A stretch of 64,000 bases of DNA from Candidatus Pristimantibacillus lignocellulolyticus (GTDB taxonomy: Bacteria; Bacillota; Bacilli; Paenibacillales; Paenibacillaceae), in assembly GCA_023639215.1 (NCBI GenBank), contig CP097899.1, forward strand, positions 2,605,001-2,669,000, read 5' to 3'. The notes under the pieces are model-generated. The model searched no databases, was not told the DNA's origin, and saw only the letters and a list, made by a program, of their open reading frames with translations. The position numbers were made by a program, and so were the translations under genes. This document shows, one piece after another, positions 42,826 to 51,148 of this stretch (its first letter is position 1; every line of letters starts with the position of its first letter).

Positions 42826-44030
42826 TGGATAATAAAACAAAAGTAGAAGCGAAATACGTAGTTGGCTTGATGTCTGGTACATCGGTAGATGGTATTGATG
42901 CAGCGGTAATCGAAATATCTCCAGTTCATGAGGGAGAGCGAGCGATAGCAGTTCGCTTACTAGCTTTTGAGAATACATCTTTTCCTGAAACAGCTAGAAA
43001 TGAAATATTTGAATTGTTTAATCCTGCCAATGCTACGATAGATCGAGTAGGTGCGATGAATATGTGGCTTGGTGAATTATATGCTGGGGCTGCATTATCT
43101 GTTATCGAGCAAAGTGGACTTCATCCTTCACAAATTACAGCTATTGGTTCTCACGGTCAAACGATCTATCATGCACCAGAGGCTAATTGGGTTGATGGCT
43201 ACAATTTGCACTGCACTGTACAAATTGGTGATGGTGCGGTTATTGCCAATCGCACAGCAATAGCTACCGTATCTGATTTTCGCGTAGCAGATATGGCAAT
43301 GGGAGGGCAAGGAGCACCATTAGTACCTTTTACAGAGTATTTATTGTATACGAATGAAAAACAAACACAACTTTTGCAAAATATTGGTGGTATAGGAAAT
43401 ATAACTGTTCTGCCAGCGAATGCTTTACCAAGTGATGTATTTGCCTTTGATACAGGCCCAGGCAATATGATTATTGATGGGCTTGTATCAGAGTTATTCC
43501 CACCGATGACGATGGATGTAGGTGGAGAGATTGCTGCACGAGGGACCATCATTGATGAGTTGCTGAACTGGCTCAAGCAGGATGAATACTATACGTTGGA
43601 GCTACCCAAATCAACAGGTAGGGAACGATTCGGTAACCAATACGTTGCACAAATTATAGCAATGATGAACGAAAAGGGTTGGAGTGCGGTCGATGTCATT
43701 GCGACGGTTACTTACTTAACGGCATGGAGTATTTCAGATAGCTATGAGCGATACATCGCACCTAAGCATCGTGCTGGGCAGTTGCTTATTGGCGGCGGAG
43801 GTAGTTATAATGCAACGTTATTGAGTAACTTGAAGCAATTGTTTGCAGAGCATGAAGTGGAAGTGTTGACGCAGGAAGATATCGGTGGCAACAGTGATGC
43901 TAAGGAAGCTATTGCCTTTGCACTACTTGCTTACTTTACGATGGAAGGGTCAGCGAATAATATTCCACAAGTAACAGGTGCATCAGAGCCTGTTGTTATG
44001 GGGAAAATTTCTTTGCCGTATTCGCGGTAA
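42825..44030 (+). CDS. anmK: Anhydro-N-acetylmuramic acid kinase
   Basis: Phosphorylates and opens 1,6-anhydro-MurNAc to MurNAc-6-P, the MurQ substrate. 401 residues, a little longer than E. coli AnmK (369). ATP site GLMSGTSVDGIDAAVIE near 14, IGSHGQTIYH near 106, GGIGNITVLP near 186, catalytic Asp in FDTGPGNMIID near 206 and GGGGSYNATL near 323. ATG overlaps the permease stop by one base. Its presence means anhydro-muropeptide products, made by lytic transglycosylases, are among the imported substrates. Confidence 0.95.
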   Translation: MDNKTKVEAKYVVGLMSGTSVDGIDAAVIEISPVHEGERAIAVRLLAFENTSFPETARNEIFELFNPANATIDRVGAMNMWLGELYAGAALSVIEQSGLHPSQITAIGSHGQTIYHAPEANWVDGYNLHCTVQIGDGAVIANRTAIATVSDFRVADMAMGGQGAPLVPFTEYLLYTNEKQTQLLQNIGGIGNITVLPANALPSDVFAFDTGPGNMIIDGLVSELFPPMTMDVGGEIAARGTIIDELLNWLKQDEYYTLELPKSTGRERFGNQYVAQIIAMMNEKGWSAVDVIATVTYLTAWSISDSYERYIAPKHRAGQLLIGGGGSYNATLLSNLKQLFAEHEVEVLTQEDIGGNSDAKEAIAFALLAYFTMEGSANNIPQVTGASEPVVMGKISLPYSR

Positions 44031-44049
44031 TCCATGGGAGGCTAGCGAC

Positions 44050-45027
44050 ATGCAAATAAGACCTTTTGATGAAGAAGATAGCTCTGCAGTGGTGGAGCTT
44101 TGGAATACAGAAGCAACGAAATATAACTATCAGCCATTTACTGAACTTTCGTTTCGTGAAACTTTCATTGATCATCGCTATTACGATGCTGACTGTTTGT
44201 GGGTAGGTTGTAATGGTGAGAAAATAGTTGGCTTTGCAGCTGGTTGTAGCGGAGATGATCTTCCACTAGGTAATATTGCAGGATACATAACTACTGTTAT
44301 TATTGCCAGTCCTTTCGCTGAAGAAAAACATTATAATGCTTTTCTAAAATGCTTAGAGCAAAGATTTATCGCGCTAGGAAAGAAGCAAGCCGATGTACTA
44401 TTCTTCAATCCTGTGAAGCTGAAATGGAATATTCCTAGCAATCCTAGTCACGAGCATAATAATGCACCAGGTATAAGTAAAGATCAGCCGTTATATGAAG
44501 TGTTGCTCACACGAGGTTATGTTGATCGAGCAACGCAATGCGGAATGTATTTACCGCTTGGTGACTTCACTATTCCTGAGAGTATTCTAGAAAAAGAAAA
44601 AAAAGCAATGGGATTCGGTTATCACATTACATTATTTGATCAATCTGTTCATACAAACCTAGAATCACTATTGAGTGCGTTGCAAAACCCTCAATGGGAA
44701 AAAGATGTTAAATATTATATGGAGCAGAATGTCCCGATCGTAATAGCTGTACAAGGAACAGAATGTGTTGGATTTGCAGGTCCTATTATCCGTCAGGATA
44801 ATGCCAGAGCATTCTTTTGTGGTATTGGTGTTCATCCAGAACATGAGGGATATGGTCTAGGAAGCACATTATTCTTCCGTATGGTTGATGCTTTTCAGAA
44901 AGCAGACTGTGACTATATTTCACTGTTTACTGGGATCGATAATCCAGCCATTCGAATTTATCAAAAAGCAGGATTTACTGTAGAAAAAGAATTTTCTATA
45001 CTGCGTAAGGAGCTTGAGCATGAGTGA
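44050..45027 (+). CDS. Tandem-GNAT acetyltransferase, possible GlmA-like glucosamine N-acetyltransferase
   Basis: 325 residues. The N-terminal GNAT-like half (about 1-150: MQIRPFDEEDSSAVVELW) lacks a clear acetyl-CoA loop. The C-terminal half (about 185-325) has the full motif GIGVHPEHEGYGLGSTLFF and NPAIRIYQKAGF. ATG 44050 follows GGGAGG. Lies 19 nt after anmK and overlaps the next gene by 8 nt. Clostridium acetobutylicum GlmA, a two-domain GNAT encoded beside murK and nagZ, re-acetylates wall-derived glucosamine; the same role is plausible here but unproven. Confidence 0.82.
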   Translation: MQIRPFDEEDSSAVVELWNTEATKYNYQPFTELSFRETFIDHRYYDADCLWVGCNGEKIVGFAAGCSGDDLPLGNIAGYITTVIIASPFAEEKHYNAFLKCLEQRFIALGKKQADVLFFNPVKLKWNIPSNPSHEHNNAPGISKDQPLYEVLLTRGYVDRATQCGMYLPLGDFTIPESILEKEKKAMGFGYHITLFDQSVHTNLESLLSALQNPQWEKDVKYYMEQNVPIVIAVQGTECVGFAGPIIRQDNARAFFCGIGVHPEHEGYGLGSTLFFRMVDAFQKADCDYISLFTGIDNPAIRIYQKAGFTVEKEFSILRKELEHE

Positions 45028-45724
45028 GAAACTAACGGTTTTGGCAATTGGAGCACATGTAGGTGATGTCGAGCTAGCTTCAGGCGGTGTACTTGCGAGC
45101 CATAGCTTAAAAGGAGATCATATTGTAACGTTAGCTTTAACTGCAGGTGAACGCGGTGTTCCAGCAGGGCAGGATATGAAGGAATATCGCGGGCAAAAAG
45201 TAAAGGAAGCAGAGCAATTTGCTAGCATGCTTGGCGGAGAAGCAGTAGTATTTGATTATTGCGATGGCGAACTTCCTGATACCCAGCAAATTCGTATGGA
45301 GGTCTGTGATGTTATTCGTCGCGTGAAGCCGAACATTATTATTACGCATTGGAAAAATAGTATGCATAAGGACCATGCACTAACACATCATATCGTCAAC
45401 GATGCTCGATTTTTTGCAAGCCTGCCAACCTTTGAACGAGAGTATGCAGCACATTTTGCAGCAAGATTGTATTACTCGGAAAACTGGGAGGATGCAGTAG
45501 ATTACGTTCCTTACGTCTATGTAGATTTTGATCAAGCGGCATATGATCTATGGATTGATGCGCTAAGCAAACATTGGTTCGTAACGAATAGCAAATCGTT
45601 TAAGTATATGGATTACTATAAAGCTTTGGCGGTTGTACGTGGCTGTGAAGCAAGAAAAACGTATGCGGAAGCATTTATGGTTGCTCCAGAAACGATGAAG
45701 GTGAGACAGACTAGTCTTTGGTAG
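45020..45724 (+). CDS. PIG-L (LmbE/MshB/BshB) family protein with altered AHxxD motif
   Basis: 234 residues, zinc-dependent N-deacetylase superfamily. The first motif reads GAHVGDVE (H13, G15, D16) where family enzymes have AHPDDE; the usual general base Asp is glycine, while zinc ligands H13 and D16 remain. The second motif MHKDHALTHH near 115-124 supplies the third ligand. AAGGAG is 7 nt before ATG 45020, and the gene overlaps the GNAT gene by 8 nt. A de-N-acetylase or amidase of amino-sugar conjugates is the family expectation; activity with G15 is uncertain. Confidence 0.85.
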   Translation: MSEKLTVLAIGAHVGDVELASGGVLASHSLKGDHIVTLALTAGERGVPAGQDMKEYRGQKVKEAEQFASMLGGEAVVFDYCDGELPDTQQIRMEVCDVIRRVKPNIIITHWKNSMHKDHALTHHIVNDARFFASLPTFEREYAAHFAARLYYSENWEDAVDYVPYVYVDFDQAAYDLWIDALSKHWFVTNSKSFKYMDYYKALAVVRGCEARKTYAEAFMVAPETMKVRQTSLW

Positions 45725-45748
45725 TTTCACGCACATTTATGTAAATTA

Positions 45749-45788
45749 GAGGGAGTGTTTCTTGTATTCATATAAGAGATATTCCCTC
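45749..45788 (+). other. Stem-loop at the end of the murQ-PIG-L operon
   Basis: GAGGGAGTGTTTCTT and AAGAGATATTCCCTC form a 15-bp stem with two G-U pairs, followed by CATTCTATACCCTTT. It may be a weak terminator; the T content after it is low. Confidence 0.5.
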
Positions 45789-45835
45789 ATTCTATACCCT
45801 TTCAAGTTCAGAAATTTAGACGCTTTATTTGGAAG

Positions 45836-45880
45836 TAGATGAAAAGTTTTAGATGATGCTTCCGATGTACTTTTCATCTA
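45836..45880. promoter_or_regulatory. Inverted repeat and direct repeat in the namZ leader
   Basis: TAGATGAAAAGT (45836-45847) and ACTTTTCATCTA (45869-45880) are perfect 12-bp arms with no T run after them. ATGAAAAGTTTTAG from the left arm recurs at 45903-45916, against the AGGAGG ribosome site of namZ. Possibly an operator pair or a leader switch. Confidence 0.4.
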
Positions 45881-45929
45881 TAGTTATGATTATCGACAAG
45901 CTATGAAAAGTTTTAGGAGGTAGTAAATT

Positions 45930-47072
45930 ATGGTGTTAAATGGAATAGATTCTATTTTGAACTATCGTCATTTGTTTGAAGGTAAACGCGTAGGGCTAAT
46001 TACTGCTCCAACAGGTCTAACAAAAGATTTCCAGTCTACAATTACTATTTTGCATGAAAACTTTCATCTAGCAGCAATGTTTTCTCCAGAGCATGGAGTA
46101 CGAGGAGATCTTGATGCTGGTGCTTTAGTAGATACGTATATTGATCCCTTTACTAGTGTTCCTGTTTATAGTTTGTATCGTAAAGATTCCAAGCGCTTAA
46201 CAACTGAAATGCTAGAGAAAGTAGACATTGTTGTCTATGATATTCAAGATGTTGGTGTACGCTATTATACTTTCATTTATACGATGCTGTATGCACTAGA
46301 AGATTGTGCGAAGGCAGGTATACCATTTGTTGTCCTCGATCGTGTTAATCCGTTGAATGGTACAACGGTTGAAGGTAATATTTTGAAGCCTGGCTTTAAA
46401 TCGTTTGTTGGCAATTATGAGTTAGCTGCTCGGTATGGATTGACAGCAGGGGAAGTAGCGACAATGGCTAACGATCAGATGAATTGGAATGCATCACTAC
46501 ATGTTATTCTTCTAGAGGGCTGGGAACGGAGCATGTCTTTCCCACAGACGGGCTTAACATGGGTTCATCCTTCCTTAGGTATGCCTCGCTACGAAACTGC
46601 ACTATTATATGTAGGAACATGTTTGTTTGAAGGTACTAATTGCTCGGAAGGGCGCGGCACAACATTCCCCTTTGAAATGATTGGTGCGCCATATATTGGG
46701 GCTCAGCAATTATCAGATGAGCTAAATGCGAAAGGTCTCGCAGGGGTTCGCTTCCGTCCCGTACATTTTAAACCTAGTTCATCTAAACATTCAGGTGAAT
46801 TATGCGGTGGTGTGCAATTATATATTACAGATCTAGGAGCAATTAAACCGCTTGAAGTTGGCGTTACGATGCTGTTTACAGTTAGAGACTTGTACGAGCA
46901 GTTTTCATTCCTCCCACCCATAAAGGAAGGATCTCGTCCATTTATTGATTTATTAGGTGGAGATAATATATATCGGACGAAGCATGTTCAAGCGAAAGAG
47001 CTACTTGAGCAATTTGCAGAGGAAAGCAACCAGTTTGCTCAAATAAAACAGCAATATCATTTATATAAATAG
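45930..47072 (+). CDS. namZ: Exo-beta-N-acetylmuramidase NamZ (DUF1343, GH171), no signal peptide
   Basis: Releases MurNAc from the non-reducing end of peptidoglycan glycans or MurNAc-GlcNAc (B. subtilis NamZ/YbbC precedent). 380 residues. Conserved FSPEHGVRGDLDAGA near 49, YDIQDVGVRYYTFIYTM near 104, RVNPLNGTTVEG near 137, and EGTNCSEGRGTTFPFE near 232. B. subtilis NamZ is secreted, but this protein starts directly with MVLNGIDSILNYR and shows no signal peptide, so it should act in the cytoplasm. AGGAGG site before ATG 45930. 18 nt before nagZ. Confidence 0.93.
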   Translation: MVLNGIDSILNYRHLFEGKRVGLITAPTGLTKDFQSTITILHENFHLAAMFSPEHGVRGDLDAGALVDTYIDPFTSVPVYSLYRKDSKRLTTEMLEKVDIVVYDIQDVGVRYYTFIYTMLYALEDCAKAGIPFVVLDRVNPLNGTTVEGNILKPGFKSFVGNYELAARYGLTAGEVATMANDQMNWNASLHVILLEGWERSMSFPQTGLTWVHPSLGMPRYETALLYVGTCLFEGTNCSEGRGTTFPFEMIGAPYIGAQQLSDELNAKGLAGVRFRPVHFKPSSSKHSGELCGGVQLYITDLGAIKPLEVGVTMLFTVRDLYEQFSFLPPIKEGSRPFIDLLGGDNIYRTKHVQAKELLEQFAEESNQFAQIKQQYHLYK

Positions 47073-47090
47073 AGGATGGAGTGGGAACTG

Positions 47091-48653
47091 ATGAAAACAA
47101 TCGAGCAAATGACACTACGAGAAAAGATAGGACAAATGATTGTTACGGGCTTTCCATCTACCGAGATATCGCAAGAGATGCAGGAAGTAATCGAGCACTA
47201 TAAAGTCGGGAATGTCATATTATTCTCACATAATATTGAAAATAAATTTCAGCTGGGTGAGCTAGTATCGGAATTACAACAATCATTTACGAAACATACG
47301 ACTATACCTGGTTTTATTACGATTGATCAAGAAGGTGGCAGAGTTACAAGGATGCCGAAAGATGCGACAAATGTAGCTGGGGCGATGGCGATTGCCTCAT
47401 CTGGAAGACCAGAAAATGCTTATTCCGCAGGTCGCATAACTGCTCGTGAACTTAAAGCACTAGGAATCAACTTCAACCTTGCGCCTGTTATGGATATTAA
47501 TAATAATCCACTCAATCCTGTCATCAATGTCCGTTCCTACGGTGATTCAGTAGAAAATGTACAGAATTATGGTATTGCGATGATGAAAGGCTTAATCGAT
47601 GGTGGAGTGATGTCATCATTGAAGCATTTTCCAGGACATGGCGATACGAATGTAGATTCCCATATTGGGCTACCAACAATTGATAAGTCGCTTGCAGAAC
47701 TTGAACAATTAGAGCTACTTCCATTTGTGTCAGCAATTGAGCAAGGAGCTCATGCTATAATGAGTGCACATATTTTGTTCCCGCAAATAGAAAAGTCTGG
47801 CTTACCTGGTACGATGTCGTATACGATTATTACAGAGATATTAAAAGAAAAGCTTGGGTTTAAAGGGTTAGTCGTATCGGATTGCTTAGAGATGGACGCT
47901 ATTAAACGTTATTATGGTACGGCGCAAGGAGCATTAGGAGCAATTAAAGCAGGCATCGATCTAATCTTTATTAGTCATTCAGCTGGAATTGTGAAGGAAG
48001 CTGTTCAACTTATTGAAGATGCAGTAGCTGCTGGTGATCTAGAAGAAGCAGTGATTGATGCTGCTGTAAGCAAGATTTTAGCTTATAAAGCTCTATATTG
48101 CGAGGTAGAAGCACCAAATTATAATATTGTAGGCAGTGATGTACATCGTCGTGCCAATGAGCTGATGCGTACGGAGACGATATGTGTTGTCAAAGGTGAA
48201 ATTGAGCAAGTACGTGCTAGAGATGAGCAATTACTATTTGTAGGTTCGTATGCCTATCGTAGTGATATGGCATCTAGTAGTGTCAACACAGATGCGAACT
48301 TCGCTCAATACTTGAGTGAGCATTTTGAAGCTGCATATGAAATAATTGATATTGATCCTAGTGAAGAGCAAATCGAAGCGACCATGAGTAACGTACAACA
48401 TTATAATCATGTTGTAATCGGACTATTTAACGGTCGGGAAAATAAAGGACAGCTTGAATTAGTGAAACGAATGATCGCTTCAGGATGCAAGGTAACAGCA
48501 ATTACACTAGGTAGACCATATGATTTATCGTTAATAGAGGGGCAATTTACTGGAATTGCTGCTTTCGAATATTCTGTTAATGCTTTCCGTTCGCTTATTC
48601 CATTACTGAATGGTGAGCAGTCGCCAACTGCACAAATAACGATTCAACTGTAG
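47091..48653 (+). CDS. nagZ: Beta-N-acetylglucosaminidase NagZ (GH3), no signal peptide
   Basis: Removes GlcNAc from GlcNAc-MurNAc-type fragments. 520 residues: barrel (about 1-340) plus an alpha/beta C-terminal domain (about 360-520), as in Gram-positive NagZ. FITIDQEGGRVTRMP near 78; catalytic Asp-His dyad D189/H191 in KHFPGHGDTNVDSHIG; nucleophile D264 in VVSDCLEMDAI. ATG 47091 has GGAGTGGG upstream, while an ATG at 47076 lies within that site. B. subtilis NagZ carries a signal peptide; this one does not. Together with NamZ it would trim imported wall disaccharides from both ends. Confidence 0.93.
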   Translation: MKTIEQMTLREKIGQMIVTGFPSTEISQEMQEVIEHYKVGNVILFSHNIENKFQLGELVSELQQSFTKHTTIPGFITIDQEGGRVTRMPKDATNVAGAMAIASSGRPENAYSAGRITARELKALGINFNLAPVMDINNNPLNPVINVRSYGDSVENVQNYGIAMMKGLIDGGVMSSLKHFPGHGDTNVDSHIGLPTIDKSLAELEQLELLPFVSAIEQGAHAIMSAHILFPQIEKSGLPGTMSYTIITEILKEKLGFKGLVVSDCLEMDAIKRYYGTAQGALGAIKAGIDLIFISHSAGIVKEAVQLIEDAVAAGDLEEAVIDAAVSKILAYKALYCEVEAPNYNIVGSDVHRRANELMRTETICVVKGEIEQVRARDEQLLFVGSYAYRSDMASSSVNTDANFAQYLSEHFEAAYEIIDIDPSEEQIEATMSNVQHYNHVVIGLFNGRENKGQLELVKRMIASGCKVTAITLGRPYDLSLIEGQFTGIAAFEYSVNAFRSLIPLLNGEQSPTAQITIQL

Positions 48654-48683
48654 AGCAACAAGATAACAAGGAGAAATGGAACT

Positions 48684-49610
48684 ATGGCATATGTCGTTGG
48701 GATTGATGGTGGCGGTACGAAAACAGCGGTTACGATCGCACATGATACCGGAGAACTTGAATTATCATTTACCGTTGGACCAATTAACATAAACGGTGGA
48801 GATCGAGATAATATTAAGGCTTCATTTGTTGTGATGTTTGAGCAAATAATGAGCTGCTGTGGCTCGCTTGAAAATATTGCATATATTTGTATTGGAGCTG
48901 CTGGTATTAGTAATCCGCTTGTGAAAAGCTTCCTTGAGCAAAATGTTAGAGATAACGGTTATATGGGGCAATTAACGATTACAGGTGATCAAGAAACGGC
49001 ATTGTACGGTGCTCAAAATGCAATGAAAGGGATAATTCTTATTGCAGGTACAGGCTCTATTTGCTTTGGAGTTAACGAGCAAGGCGAGCAGCATCGGACA
49101 GGTGGCTTTGGTTATCTCATTGATGATGAAGGTAGCGGTTATAGCATTGGCCGTGATCTGCTGTCTACGTTAGTTCAGGCTGAGGATGGACGAATATCGG
49201 GTACGATCATTCCAACTTTAGTATACGAACAACTTGGGTTACGTACAGTACAAGAAATTGTTGGCTTCGTCTATGATAAGCAAACGACGAAAAAGGAGAT
49301 TGCAAATCTAGCACCGATTATGACACTCGCATGTGAACAAGGAGATCAGCATGCTCTTGCTCTTGCTAAGGGATGCGCCGATTCTTTATATGAACTTGTC
49401 GTTCCAATTATTAATCGATTAGAATTATTTGATACACCGATTGCGATCGCAGGTAGTGTACTACAGAAATCACCCTTTGTAAGGGAAGCATTAGCGAGTA
49501 AGCTTTCACAAAGCTATCCAGATGTGGAGTTAATCATGCCGATAAAGGACGCAGCTTATGGTGCGGTATTAATGGCAATATCTAAATTAGCAGACAATGA
49601 AAAAAGATAA
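48684..49610 (+). CDS. BadF/BadG-family N-acetyl amino-sugar kinase, MurK-like
   Basis: 308 residues, ASKHA fold. ATP phosphate loop VGIDGGGTKTAVTI at 4-17, GAAGISNP near 75, TGDQETALYGA near 99, IAGTGSICFG near 119 and GGFGYLIDDEGSGYSIGRD near 137. Close in size and context to clostridial MurK, which phosphorylates MurNAc and GlcNAc at O6. Last gene of namZ-nagZ-kinase. It would convert the two sugars freed by NamZ and NagZ into MurNAc-6-P (for MurQ) and GlcNAc-6-P (for NagA). GlcNAc-only specificity is also possible. Confidence 0.88.
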   Translation: MAYVVGIDGGGTKTAVTIAHDTGELELSFTVGPININGGDRDNIKASFVVMFEQIMSCCGSLENIAYICIGAAGISNPLVKSFLEQNVRDNGYMGQLTITGDQETALYGAQNAMKGIILIAGTGSICFGVNEQGEQHRTGGFGYLIDDEGSGYSIGRDLLSTLVQAEDGRISGTIIPTLVYEQLGLRTVQEIVGFVYDKQTTKKEIANLAPIMTLACEQGDQHALALAKGCADSLYELVVPIINRLELFDTPIAIAGSVLQKSPFVREALASKLSQSYPDVELIMPIKDAAYGAVLMAISKLADNEKR

Positions 49611-49611
49611 T

Positions 49612-49646
49612 AAAAGGGGGTATTCCTATATAGGAATACCCCTTTT
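49612..49646. terminator. Bidirectional terminator after the namZ-nagZ-kinase operon
   Basis: AAAAGGGGGTATTCCTA and TAGGAATACCCCTTTTT form a 17-bp stem; the left arm begins 2 nt after the kinase stop codon. It also serves the convergent acetyltransferase gene. Confidence 0.92.
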
Positions 49647-49687
49647 TATTCAATACAGATGTATGCTGTTATGGTGTTGCTTAATTG

Positions 49688-50887
49688 TTAGAAACGATCG
49701 GAGAAATAGAAAGTCGCATTCTGCTTAGGGAACAAGGCTTGTAAAATACTAAAGGAGTCTGAATTATCATTAGCTTCATCATATCCCCAAATTATATACT
49801 TAATTAATTGAATTTCATCAACGACAAGCGACATATACGTAGTATTCGGCAAGCTTGCTTGGGAAATGGTAAGCTGTTCATGCTTGTAATCTAGGAATAA
49901 ATGCTCATCTCCACTACAAAGGTCAAGATGGAGTTCTTGCAGAGCAGTTTGCTCACTGTGCTGTAGTCTAGCTTCCAATTCCGGTTGTAACTTGTTAAAA
50001 GTAGAAGTGAAATTGATTTTTTTCCACATCGCTATATCTATCTTATGTTCAGTTGCAGCTTGCTCTTTAAAATAAGTAGTGATGCGATGATCTTCAGAAA
50101 GCATAGAGAAAATTTGCTCAGCATGAGGACGTCGCTCGCATAATGCCAGGAATAAATCTACAGCATCCTCTTCAGCTTCCTTAAGATAAGCAAATTCATG
50201 AATGAAAATGTTATTTTTATCGCTCTTTTCCATAATGCCATATGCAACAATACGATTGTCCTTACGAATAAGTAAGCAATCATTATCTTTCCATAAAGGC
50301 CATTTAATTAGATCGTGCCAATATGATTCATCACGAATAACGGTATAAGTACGCTCACTATTAAACTGCTCATAGATAGCGCGCAAATCGTCTAAGTAAG
50401 CGGGTTCAAATGGAATAATATCTAAACTACCATTACTTGGCGCTATAGTTGGACGTGGTATAGAATATGCTTTTTCGGTAATAAGCTTCCAGCCGACTTT
50501 CTCGTAGAAAGGATGAATGCTAGCAAGTAGCAAACTCAGATCATAATCTTCGTTTTTCATCCACTCTGTCTGAGCGTTAAGTATTTGATGTGCTAGTCCC
50601 ATTCCTCGAAAGTTTGGGTTTGTTCCAACACTACCCATTGCCCCGATTTTTAGACTAGACTTGCCGACACGAATATGAAGCGGAAATATTTGTACAACGG
50701 AAGCAATGGTACCATCGACTGTGGCAAACCACGTTGTCTTGGTATCGTATGACGAATCAAAATCCATTCTTTCTTGAAAAAAAGCACGACCTACTGAAAA
50801 AACATCACCTAGTATATCGTAAATATGTTCAATTTGCTCTCTAGTAGGGCTATTAGAAACAAAAATTTCTTTCTTGGATGTTGTCAT
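49688..50887 (-). CDS. Eis-like GNAT acetyltransferase
   Basis: 399 residues. N-terminal GNAT (about 1-150) with acetyl-CoA loop GSVGTNPNFRGMGLAHQIL and HPFYEKVGWKLI; a second GNAT-like domain (about 155-290) and a C-terminal SCP2-like domain (about 300-399), the three-part layout of Eis-type aminoglycoside/peptide N-acetyltransferases. GGAGGGAAATGACAG lies before ATG 50887. Convergent with the mur cluster. The substrate is unknown; no link to amino sugars can be claimed beyond proximity. Confidence 0.85.
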   Translation of the reverse strand: MTTSKKEIFVSNSPTREQIEHIYDILGDVFSVGRAFFQERMDFDSSYDTKTTWFATVDGTIASVVQIFPLHIRVGKSSLKIGAMGSVGTNPNFRGMGLAHQILNAQTEWMKNEDYDLSLLLASIHPFYEKVGWKLITEKAYSIPRPTIAPSNGSLDIIPFEPAYLDDLRAIYEQFNSERTYTVIRDESYWHDLIKWPLWKDNDCLLIRKDNRIVAYGIMEKSDKNNIFIHEFAYLKEAEEDAVDLFLALCERRPHAEQIFSMLSEDHRITTYFKEQAATEHKIDIAMWKKINFTSTFNKLQPELEARLQHSEQTALQELHLDLCSGDEHLFLDYKHEQLTISQASLPNTTYMSLVVDEIQLIKYIIWGYDEANDNSDSFSILQALFPKQNATFYFSDRF

Positions 50888-51019
50888 CTGTCATTTCCCT
50901 CCATAATAAAAGTCGATAAATTCATTAAAGTATGCGATCTTATGAGCTATTATAATATAAAGGATATAATATTGTAACAAAATAACTAAAATAATTACCT
51001 AAATTATTATAGAAATTGT

Positions 51020-51032
51020 GAAAATTATTTTC
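51020..51032. promoter_or_regulatory. GAAAATTATTTTC palindrome upstream of the SDR gene
   Basis: Perfect 13-nt inverted repeat, identical to copies at 59062 and (reverse complement) 59281. It lies in the divergent region between the Eis-like gene and the SDR gene, about 90 nt upstream of a possible SDR -10 (TATACT, 51124-51129). Confidence 0.45.
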
Positions 51033-51148
51033 TTTACGAGCAATTCAACATACTTACTGCACATCTTAACGTAATTGTTGAATTCAAGTGGTTTATTACC
51101 CTTTATTTTGTGTAAAATGTAACTATACTAATTAAAGGAGCGAACAAC

